Shown one piece after another: positions 48,101 through 58,089 of a stretch of 64,000 bases of DNA. The translations under genes were made by a program, and so were the position numbers. The notes below the pieces were generated by a model. It was not told the origin of the DNA and did no database searches. It was given only the letters and a program-made list of their open reading frames with translations. Each line of letters begins with the position of its first letter. Positions within the stretch are counted from its first letter, which is position 1. Origin of the DNA: Episyrphus balteatus (lineage: Eukaryota; Arthropoda; Insecta; Diptera; Syrphidae); contig NC_079137.1 in assembly GCF_945859705.1 (NCBI RefSeq), positions 186,001-250,000 of the forward strand. The letters run 5' to 3'.

Positions 48101-50412
48101 TGCCATAGCACTGTTTGTGTTGAGTAAGTTTAATATATATAATTTTTTTTAATCATAAGTAAAAATAATACAAAATAAATAATACTGTTTAATAATAGCA
48201 TAAAGGAGTACAATGCAGTATGGAGTGATATTCGAACCTTTAATCAAATCTGGAAAAAAGTTCTAATTCCTGCTCCTTGTCCGTTGGATCATGGAGCTTC
48301 CCAAGCGGTTTATACTTCAATTCAACAAAATCTTATTTACGAACACGTCTCACCAATAATATTTATGCGTGCTCAGAAAAACTTTGAAGAACGGATGGGA
48401 ATGCGTGCAGCTCATATTCGTGATGGAGCTGCAATGTGTGAGGCAATGAGTAATCTCGAACAAAGAGTAAGTTATGGATATTAATTTCTTTCTATATTTT
48501 TTTCGCAATCAATTTTTTACAATAAATTTAAATTAAATCAAATAATATTATAGAAGTATAATAGTCCTAGAGGACAATGTTAACATTAAATTTTTACCAT
48601 TTTCCAGACAATATTACATTGATCAATGTCATGCAAACTATTTGATACTTCTTTCAAGGTTTTGAAGATCGGTTGACGATCCACTACCAGAAATTGCTAT
48701 ATAAATTCGAGTTTTTGAGCAATTCGAATTGGAATTACGTTAAACCGAAAACCGAAAAAAATTTTTGATTTATTTTGAGACTAGATACGAGATACTTTTG
48801 CTTTCCGATTAAAATAAAAAAAAAAAACAATTAATTTAATTTCATTACGAGCCAATTTTTCATTAGCCAGATAAACCCCACTTAAGGCTCATTATTTGAG
48901 TTTAAGTTTTATAATTCCATTGTTAGTATTTAAGTTTATTTCAAATGTTGGCATTTAACATATTAAATAAATAAATAACTGACGATTGAAAAATCAGGGC
49001 TAAAATAATAAAGCTGATGACAGTTCTGTTGCATTTTGTTAAACTCGAATTAATATGCAAAAAATCAAAAATTTAAAAAAATATTTTTCGTCCTCTAGTT
49101 TTTATTAATAATAATCAACTAAAACGCTAATGAAATAATACTTGAAACATAAAACTTCGAAATATATTTTTAAGGAAGAAATATTGATTATTGTAAATAT
49201 TAAAATTCCCCTCAAAACATTTTTCCAAGAACAACAAAAAAAAAAATAAAATTTATAAATACATTTTCTAATTTTTAACATTTCTGGTTTTGTTTTTTAT
49301 GAAAGTTCAACACAGAAAAATGGACAGAAGAGACAATAAAATTTGAAGTCGAACGCAGTCGTCTTTCACAGCCACATTCCAAGGGACTATCCTTACGCAC
49401 AGTTGTTGCCTTTGGGAAACATTCCGCCTTGCCATTTTATATTTCCAGCAATGTAACCGACATTGATGTCACTGATCAGAGTACATTAGTAATTGAATCT
49501 GGTGGGCAATATTTTGATGGTACAACGGATGTCTCGAGAACTTTTCATTTCGGTCAGCCGACAACAGAACAGCGGCAGGCATATACAAATGTTCTATCAG
49601 GAATTTTGCGGTTATCACATTTGAAGTTCCCAGCAGATTTGCGACCATCGGAGATTGATGCTCTTTCACGTAGTGCTGTATGGGATGCAATGAGTGATTA
49701 TCCACATGCTACGGGTCATGGAATTGGATCTCATTTGTCCGTAGAAGAACGTAAGTGGAATCTCATTTAGTATTTTGGAAAACAGACTTAACTAACAGGC
49801 ACATGTTCTGCCAGCTCCAATTGCTGTATCATATACGGACAATAGCACATTTCATTTTAGAGAGGGATACTATTTTTCCAATGGTAATTACATTCTTGTA
49901 GCATTTAATTTTGTGTGTAGAGTGCAATCAGTCTTTTTGCAGAGCCCGGTTACTATCGACGTGGCTCGTTTGGCATTCGTTTGGAGAACGTTTTGGAGGT
50001 TTTAGATACCGGACGAACACACCCATCTGGATCTAAATTTTTGGCCTTTACCGAAGTAACATTGGTGCCTTATGAACCAAAATTAATAGACCGAACTATA
50101 CTTAGCGCTCAGGAGGTAATGGAGCAGATAAAATAAAAATATATATTTTTTTAAATATTTTTTTTTTACATTTAGAAACGTTGGTTAAATGAGTATAATG
50201 GAAAAATTCGTCAGCTTGTGGGCGATGAGCTGAAACGACAGGGCAATATGCAAGCGTTTTACTGGATGATGAATAAAACTCGTCATATAAGAGAATTTTT
50301 ACCGGAAGATGAGTATCGTGTCTCTAAAGGCAGTTCCATTCAAATCATCACATCATTATGGTTGGCGATAAGTATTACAATACTAAATGAATTCATCCAA
50401 AGATTTTTGTGA
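45195..50412 (+). CDS. Secreted/GPI-anchored Xaa-Pro aminopeptidase homologue (XPNPEP2-like), probably catalytically impaired
   Basis: M24B enzymes of this family remove an N-terminal residue before proline. Exons: 45195-45234, 47066-47142, 47206-47533, 47609-47946, 48008-48123, 48199-48466, 49306-49750, 49815-49883, 49943-50115 and 50176-50412, giving about 696 residues (human XPNPEP2 674). Residues 1-22 form a signal peptide (MSEKLIQVIFFILAIFSSVQ). Two creatinase-like domains precede the pita-bread domain. Aligned with human XPNPEP1, metal ligands D464, H527, E561 and E575 and active-site H523 are kept, but the first ligand Asp415 is E453, His395 is F433 and His498 is E536. The last about 22 residues are hydrophobic (QIITSLWLAISITIL), as in a GPI-anchor signal. 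Several N-x-S/T sites fit an extracellular protein. The exon 3/4 junction (C|GTAAAA, TTTAG|AA) is the least certain. Family assignment is firm; loss of activity is inference. Confidence 0.92.
45235..47065 (+). other. Aminopeptidase intron 1 (1.83 kb)
   Basis: The intron splits the signal peptide between codons for Leu13 and Ala14. No coding or repeat structure was recognised; TG/TA-rich words lie near 46440-46500. Confidence 0.55.
48467..49305 (+). other. Aminopeptidase intron 6 (0.84 kb) containing a MITE
   Basis: Donor AGA|GTAAGT, acceptor TGAAAG|T. It contains the family B MITE at 48849-49000; otherwise AT-rich and non-coding. Confidence 0.6.
48849..49000. mobile_element. MITE family B, copy 2 (about 152 bp)
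   Basis: It begins 'gagccaatttttcattagcc' and ends 'gacgattgaaaaatcagggc', matching both ends of 28783-28902, while the middle differs. The target duplication is not clear here (TTAC on the left, TAA on the right). Confidence 0.75.
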
Positions 50413-50550
50413 TATCGAATTTTAATAGAAAATATGTAGTACCTAATTTAAAAAAATTAAATGCGAAGTTATGGCAATCATTTAAGCTGTATTTTTAGTG
50501 TAGTTAACAAAATTAACATTGTTTTAATATTCTTTAAGAAAATCTTATTA

Positions 50551-50556
50551 AATAAA
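50551..50556 (+). terminator. Poly(A) signal of the aminopeptidase gene
   Basis: AATAAA 139 nt after the stop codon, the first canonical signal downstream. Confidence 0.6.
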
Positions 50557-53500
50557 TCAATATCGACTTGAGAAAAATAAAAAAAAAGTTATTAAGTTAT
50601 ACAAAATAAAAACGCTTTTTAGTTATAAAATCTTCAGTGTTTTTTTTTTTTAACTGAACTTTATTTAACTGAACATTTTCGAATTGCATAGAAACATAGA
50701 CTTATCATCGGAAATATTTACTATATTTTAATTGTTATCTATCATTTAAATAAGATAATTCGATGTATCTATTGAGTGCTTAATATTCCAAATTAATAAA
50801 AAAGTTACATCAAAAACTACATTGCTTTTCTTCGCTTGCAATATTAAACTAAAGAACTCAGAGATCTTAGAACCCTACATCTAAAACTCTTTTATTTATA
50901 CTTTAAATTAATAGTTAACATAAGATAAAATATTTCTCTATTAACTAAGCGATTAAATTGATGGAATCTTGGAGGTCACTGTGGCGTATGTGTAACTTTT
51001 TTTTAAATTGTATTGAGTTTTCTGTATTATATAGAGTAAGATGAGTTCTCTTTTATTTACTATTTTTTAAATTTTCAAATTGTTAAACTGTTTATACGAA
51101 GGTTTACTTGTAAAATGCAGTATCATTTAAATAAGAGCATTCAATGCTAAATAATACAAATAAGTCAAAAACTTATACATCAGCCCAGTTTATGTAGGTA
51201 TATTGTTAAGTATATCAACATTTGGTACCTACGTATGCTGTTTTCGTCCATCATGTATTATAAAATAAAATTTGGTCAATTTCTGTAATTTTGTTTATCA
51301 TTTAGTTTCGCTATGGATTCTTGACATTGCTCCTTATAGGTACTTTAATAAACACCTCTGAGATCTAAGAACTTACTTACTTACTTGAATGGTTAATAGT
51401 TGTTAAATTATTTTACTAAGGATTTAGCTAATGGAAACTTATCACTCACTGTCACTGTGGTGTATGAGTAACATTTTTCTATAGAAAATTTTTTATTGAA
51501 TTTTTGTATTCTGAAGTTGTCTATTGTTGCCTATTACCTGCCTTTTCATATATTTGAAATGTTTATACAAGGTTTACGTATCGGATGCAGCACAGTCCAG
51601 TAAGAATTTATGAAAACAAAATTTCACCTAAGGAAAACAATACCTGCCAAAAATCTAGATTTCTAATTTTCGACCTTCTTAGGACTTTCTTTTAATGTTT
51701 TAGAAAAAGTTTAAAATAATAACTCACACACACAAATAACATTACATCATATTATTACATTATTACAGTTAACACTAATTTTATCTATATACCTACCTAC
51801 ATAAAAAAAAATTATACATACTTATATGTATATAAATTTTATTATGTTAATTTATTGACGTATATTTTAACAACCCAAACCATACACTTTTACTTATATT
51901 TCGAAACTTAAAAAAGAACTTCTTAAATGATGCCCTGAAGCATCATCACTACCCACTACGCATAAAAAAGGAAATGAAGATGAATATGCTTCATGCTCAT
52001 TTCCATGTTAAAATGATTTGATGCAGTCACGTCACGTTCAGGGGTTAGTAACTTTTTACAAGCGACAATTTCCTTACTGATGGTCCTCTTCGTTTTTTAA
52101 GGGTAGTTTTAAATCCAATTGGTTTGTTGGTAGTTTTGATATAATAAGAGGGAAGAAGAGAAATCGTGTGGTTAATGTGGAGAGCTTAAAAGTGAAAATT
52201 TCTCTATAAAGTTAACTGTGAGATATTTTATAAGAAGTAGGTACAAAGTGATGAAATGTTTCCTTTTTTAGACATAAAATATATCGACATCGAACGCGTT
52301 TCGAAATTTTATGCTTCAATTAGAATGAATGCTATGTGAAATGAAATCCCATGTATTCTCATTTATCTCAAACTTTCCAATATGAAGTTTTTGAAAAAAA
52401 GAAAATATCTACCAACAAAAAAGGGAATATAGCCTTAAAAGGCCTAATCACTTACATTTATTGCATTTGGTTTGATCAACTTGAAAGTGCAATAGAACGG
52501 AAAAAAGTCCTTAAATATAGGTCCTTTAACACATTTTTGTGTTCTTTATATTCATAAAAGTTTTCATTTAAGTTTAAAAATTAAACTCTTTAAATCTGTG
52601 AAAAATGTTTTCATTCACAATATGATGAACTTATATGAAAAGCAATTTAGATTTTTCGGAGATTTTGATGGATTTGTTGCTAAGCTTACCATAACGGTGA
52701 TGCGCACATATGCAGGTGCACTTTCTGTATAAAATTGTTTCCTCCATAAAATGTTTTGTTTTCATTTTGATGTTTTTTTAAATGAACATTTTGAAGTTAG
52801 TTAACAAATCAAACAATAGCAGACACAATTTCATTTTAGGTCTTCAATTTAAGAACAAAAACAAAAAAAATCATTCAAATTGATAAACTTAAAATAAATA
52901 TCACGTATTCTCGTTACAAAATATCGTTGATGCAGGTTCATAATGAAATCCAATTCAGAATTATGAGTTTGTACTGTTCTATCTTGGATCTTGGAAAAAA
53001 ATATGTAAATATGTAGAAAATCAGAACATGAAGGAAGTGGTAGGTACTTTGTGTCGAAATTTTTCATCAGGCGGATATCAGATCAAATCACTTGTCTCTC
53101 TTCAACTGGAGGTTGGTAAATATTTGCTTAGGGCGTTACTTTGATTTCTTACACACTGTTAGTCATAGGTATTTTAAGTTCAACGAATTTACATATTATG
53201 TCAATCACAATCAGTTGAGACATAGCAAGGAGAAGAGTATATCTTTGGCAAACGAGTAGGGTGTCACAATGTTATTCAGTAAAAGTGTGTTTGTATATCG
53301 ATATGTGTATATGTATGAGTATGTCGCCCTTAGTAAGAATAATCTTAATACATCAATGTTTATTTTTTATCAATGCAGACTAAGCTTAGTAGCTTGCTTC
53401 TTGCTTCTATGATAAAATAATCCTGCTTTGAATTTTAATACAATGTTTATCATTGCAGAGTTATTTTGAGAAAAAAAAAATCAAAACTCAGGAATAAATT

Positions 53501-53836
53501 ACATTTTTTTAATGTACATAAGGTCAGGAGTAAATATTGGCAAAAGATATAGATATGTATAAAATTGAGATGCAAAATGAAATAAATTCAATTTAATTTT
53601 ATGATGATTTGCAGAAATTAATGGCCTTAAGGTTTATGTTGTTGTGGTTGGGTATAATGATATAAGATATTTTTATTTAAACATTTTTGTTGAATTTTTT
53701 TATTATTTTGTGTGGGTCGACTGGTTCCACAAATTAAAAATGTTAGGTACATTCTTATACTTCTTCCATTCCTCTAGTTATTCAGATATGGGCCAAAATC
53801 TTAGGAGATGGAAACATAAAGATCATTTCATAATTA
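50557..53836. other. Intergenic DNA with a diverged tandem duplication
   Basis: No coding exon supported. Two related blocks lie at about 50845-51135 and 51345-51610 (see the repeat entry). The rest is AT-rich with no recognised element. Confidence 0.4.
50845..51610. repeat. Diverged direct duplication, two blocks about 475-490 bp apart
   Basis: Matching landmarks appear in the same order in both blocks: 'cagagatcttagaa' and 'ctgagatctaagaa'; 'gtcactgtggcgtatgtgta' and 'gtcactgtggtgtatgagta'; 'gtttatacgaaggtttac' and 'gtttatacaaggtttac', then 'aatgcag' and 'gatgcag'. Substitutions and indels separate them. No open frame is shared, so the duplicated unit is non-coding. Confidence 0.7.
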
Positions 53837-54135
53837 CACCGGCACACAAAATAAAAAAAGTGTCATGTACCAGGAACCAGACCTATCTTTCTATATGTTT
53901 TTGGGCACGCTGAATCCGAATTTCAAGTCCGTTTGGCCCTGTCACCTTCCAGTTTTGAGCTGTGACTGCATTTTGTTTGAATTTGTATGACTTTTTTTTG
54001 AGTTTTTTGCATTTTTCTCAAAACTGAAGGGTGTTCGGGCAAAACGGAATTTCGAACTCAGCGAGTCCAAAAACATATAGAAAGATAGGTCTGGTTCCTG
54101 GTACATGACACTTTTTTTTATTTTGTGTGCCGGTG
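53837..54135. mobile_element. CACTA-like MITE, complete copy (299 bp)
   Basis: The ends are CACCGGCACACAAAATAAAA and its inverse, and the inverted repeat continues through 'gtgtcatgtaccaggaacca' for some 90 bp. It is flanked by TTA on both sides (53834-53836 and 54136-54138). Termini of the form CACNG with 3-bp duplications are characteristic of the CACTA/EnSpm (CMC) superfamily. It has no transposase. It is the uninterrupted relative of 19303-20215. Confidence 0.9.
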
Positions 54136-54138
54136 TTA

Positions 54139-57100
54139 TTGATAAATCAACTTAGTTTTATAATAAAGATTTCATGCTCACATGTTTGCTTTATAAGGTA
54201 TTTTATATCAGTTCATTCAATAGTTTCTACTCTTTAAAATCAAAACAACAACAAAATACATATAAAAAAGGTATACCTATTTAAAGAAATTTTTATCTCA
54301 AATGCCTATTTACCCTTCCCATATTCCTCACTTTAGTTTGAATACGAGATTTTTCGAAATCAGAAGACTCAAAATTATTTTTTATTGAACGTTGCACTAA
54401 GAGTCTTAAAGTTAGTATTTTAGGTATTTCATGCAAAGCCATCCGAAAACAGTTTTCCGCATGAATTTGAAACGTTCTGAATTATTGTGATAGTCCAGTC
54501 ATTGAGAGAATCTAAAGGATAAAAATCCATTCAACCAAAAAACGAACTTTCATTTTAAATTGCACTGCATGGAAAAGGAATTTAATGGAAGTAAAGTACC
54601 TATTCCGTTTTGCCACGCACAAGAATTAAGTAGAATTATTTTAGGCAACGTAAACGACAGTAAGTTGGGTTTTGGTAGAGAGGGATAATTTTATTGTTTC
54701 AGGTGGTATTTGGTCTATTTAACAAAGTCGTTTAATTGAAATTTAATGTTACCCGCAGTGTGTGCAACCACAACGTACTATCATGTATCGGATCGTTGCA
54801 ATCATTACAAATTCGATTATGAATTTTGATGTTATACATTATGCTTCGAAGAGGTGTTTAAAATAATTGTATGCGAAGATAGTAGACGTAAAAAATTTAA
54901 ATTATCAAATTTATAAATATACATAATTGTTGTGATTTCTTATAGAGACTAGTGTACTTTAACATTTTGTGCAGAATTTTTTCCAAAGAGGCAAGTATGT
55001 ATGTAGGTATAGGTACTCATACTCACGTTCAGATGAGTATCTAAATTAATTGATGAGGTAGGTTGAAAGTAGGCCTCTCGGATTTTAAACGGAAACCTCT
55101 GATATCCTTGGGAGCTGTCTACCAGAAAGAAAATTTTTGAGCCTATGCTCAGAGTGGTCCTTGAAGAGGAAGTCTAGTGAGAAATATTTTTTGATTTGGT
55201 TCTATAAAGCGTGTTTTTTATAAGCGAACTAATCTCTTATTTATAGAATTAGTATAGGTGCACGCAGTGTACAGTGAGTATAATCCAAGATTTTTTTTGT
55301 TTGCAATATTTCAAAATATTCATACCATTTACTATAAATGTTTTATAGAAATGTAAAAACTATTACTATCTTTTTAATAATGAATTTCATAGCATTAAAG
55401 CTATTTATATCCAATGAATATATTTTCGATTTTAACATATTTCGGCGAACTGGTTGTGGTTTAACTCTGAACGCAGCAAGTAGGTACTTTTAACACCAAT
55501 GAGCTAAACCTCACCTATACTGAACCATGATTTAAATCCTTGTAAAACTGGCCTTATCAGTATGTAGTTATTTTTTTTTTCTTCCTCCAGTAACATATAC
55601 CTAATGCACCTACTCGTTTCTCAAGGCTTATTTATGTATGACTAGTTTAATTCTCTGTTAAACTTAAACAAAAGGATTATTACAGTTAATTGAAGTGCAA
55701 ACCACCTAAAGTCTCAAAATTCGTCTATCCAACATATATACCTACTTACTATGATATTGATATACAAGTACATTTAGTGTACTCTACTCACTAAATGTTT
55801 TGCATATGCGTTAAGACACTTTTGTTGTCATTAGCAAATATAAATATTAAACATATATTTCCTTATGTAACATGATGTTCATCTTTCTAACATCAGGATG
55901 ATATTCCATGGGTAAATCACTTTCTTTAAGACATTTTCGTGAAGATATAAAACTGTCACTACCAGACGACAGCAAGCTACATCTGTATGCGGTTTGTTAT
56001 GTATTTGCCTTAAATGTTGAATTATTGATCCTAACGTCACCACAAGTACTTATTTGCATTTTGATGTGGCATAAATGGTATTATTTCAGATTTTTTTTCT
56101 GTAAATATTGTCGCATCTATGAACGCAGACATACTAAGTGCTTATTTCTAATTTATAATATTTTTTGTTTACCTGATATGTATGTAGCACCCTAATACTC
56201 GAGGACATTTAAATTAAAGCGATTTTAAGGATTTAAAAAATTTCTGTTTTCTTCTTATTTCAATATGATGTAAAAGATTAAAAGTAACACAATACTGGAA
56301 AAGTCTATCACATCACCTAATCCTCAACACATAATACCCATTTATATCATCAATCAAAGAGAAAATTTTATTCAACAAGGATCATGTGTCAATGTGAGCG
56401 AATTAAAATGTTTATCCCTATACCGTATCCAATCCATGGTATGCATGGGAATCAAGTCTGGGGTTTAATTTTAATTATGTAAAACGATGAAAAAGAAGTT
56501 AAAATTGAAATTTGTATTTGCACCCACAGAGAAAATTTTCTTTAAGTTATATCGATACTTGGAAAATAATTTCATGCAAACTCAGGCAAAGATGGTTAAA
56601 ATTAAAAGCAAATATACTTAAAAGAATTTAGTTTTTTTTCGTAACTAAGTTTGTAATTTGTTTTATTAAAGCCTATTTTTTTCAATACGATATACATGAA
56701 CCTTTTATACGCAAAAATTTCAAATGTTTGCAAGACCGCAATTACGTTTTAAAATGGGTTCAGCTTTTTCTTTTTTCGGATTTAAATAACAAATTTGAAC
56801 AGTGATATTGCAGTCTGCAGTAAGTATACAATACCATACAATGTTCTGATTATACAATTATTGAAAGCAGTTAAGTGATTAAACTTTAGTTCATTGCAGT
56901 ACAAGTTTTAAAAGGCTTTTAATTGTTTTGCTTTAAGTTTTAGTCAACACATATGTAAGACTGTAAGTTTTTTAGTTCAAGTATTATTTTTTTTCATCCA
57001 ATAATAAGGCAAATAGCTGAAATAAAGTAACTACATACGTATTCATTAATCTGTAATTTTTGCCTAATAGGTAGGTAATGCAACTTATTTGCAGGCTAGG

Positions 57101-57930
57101 AAACATCATTTGGACGCTACACATTTGCGATTATTTGCTGTGCAGACCAGTTTTAAATACTATCAATTTCTAAAAGATGAAGGTTGCTAGAAAATTTGTA
57201 ATAATTTTTATTAGTTAAAAAGGAATCAATTGGGGTAGGTACTTGATTGTATGTGCTTTAAAATTGACACAAATTATTTGGCAATGTGAATGAAAATTAT
57301 TTTTACTAGCGTTGTTTTCTTGGAATATCGCAAGAACTGACACGTACAAACTTTTTTCATCTATTATACGCATTTATAGGTACATAACATAATGGTTAGT
57401 TTTTTTTTTTTTTTTTTAATAAAACGAACATTAAATAAAATAAAGAACATAATAGTTCTTCAGTGAAAAATAACATCCATGCATTTAAGGTGTCTCGGCT
57501 GGTTCAATACTAACTGAAACTCAACTTCCAATGAACTAGTAAACCAAAAAAAAAAAAACGAGAAAAACACCATCCAACTCAAAAAAGCAACAGTTACGAT
57601 GTCCTGTGCTTTTATACACTCAAAAGCTAAGCCCCAGTTTCCCGAGATTTTATGCGAGTGATTAAAATGAACCTTAAAATATTATCCTGTTAAAAGAAAC
57701 GGATAAACTTAAATGCGCATGATTGTTACAAAAAAACATTTCTCTGAGTAAAATTATCTCTCAAATGAAACTTTCCACGAGAGTGATTCTGTCGAGCAGC
57801 AAAATGAGAGAGAACATTTTTGAAAATCCATAGTCACACACTAACCTAGTGTAAGAACTTTTTCTTGAAGTAGCTTCTGCTCATTTTTCTGTTTAATTCT
57901 CAAATACTGACAACAAACACTGTTTGTTTC
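54139..57930. other. Gene-poor intergenic DNA
   Basis: No supported gene, RNA or repeat; poly-A/T and TA-rich tracts only. The open frame at 55908-56195 has no recognisable protein content. Confidence 0.4.
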
Positions 57931-57934
57931 GTAT

Positions 57935-57940
57935 TTTATT
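57935..57940 (-). terminator. Poly(A) signal for the minus-strand terminal exon
   Basis: The plus-strand 'tttatt' gives AATAAA 15 nt beyond the stop codon of the exon at 57955-58089. Confidence 0.5.
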
Positions 57941-57954
57941 CATCCTTTTTTGTA

Positions 57955-58089
57955 TTATATTTTTGCATCATGTTCGCTAAAGTTGTTGTCGGTTTCTAGG
58001 ACACTGTACTCTCGAAGTCCTTGTGCCTCACAGTATTGTGGTAGTACATCCAACAATTTGCCACTCACTTTGGGAGCATATACAACTCT
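57955..58089 (-). CDS. Terminal coding exon of an unidentified minus-strand gene
   Basis: Reading leftward from a TTTCCAG acceptor (AG at 58091-58090), one frame encodes 44 residues and a TAA stop: it starts RVVYAPKVSGKLLDVLPQYC, continues EAQGLREYSVLETDNNFSEH and ends DAKI. Its composition and codon use are protein-like and contrast sharply with the AT-rich flanks, and an AATAAA follows within 15 nt. I do not recognise the family. The window shows no convincing upstream exon between 58100 and 64000, so the body of the gene probably lies to the right behind a long intron. An AGAG repeat at the acceptor leaves the first residue uncertain. The first codon phase is assumed from the open frame. 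Confidence 0.7.
   Translation of the reverse strand, partial: RVVYAPKVSGKLLDVLPQYCEAQGLREYSVLETDNNFSEHDAKI

Noticed and set aside
55908..56195. 95-codon open frame
   Set aside because: Not recognisable as any family, no splice sites or promoter in support; length is expected by chance in this composition.
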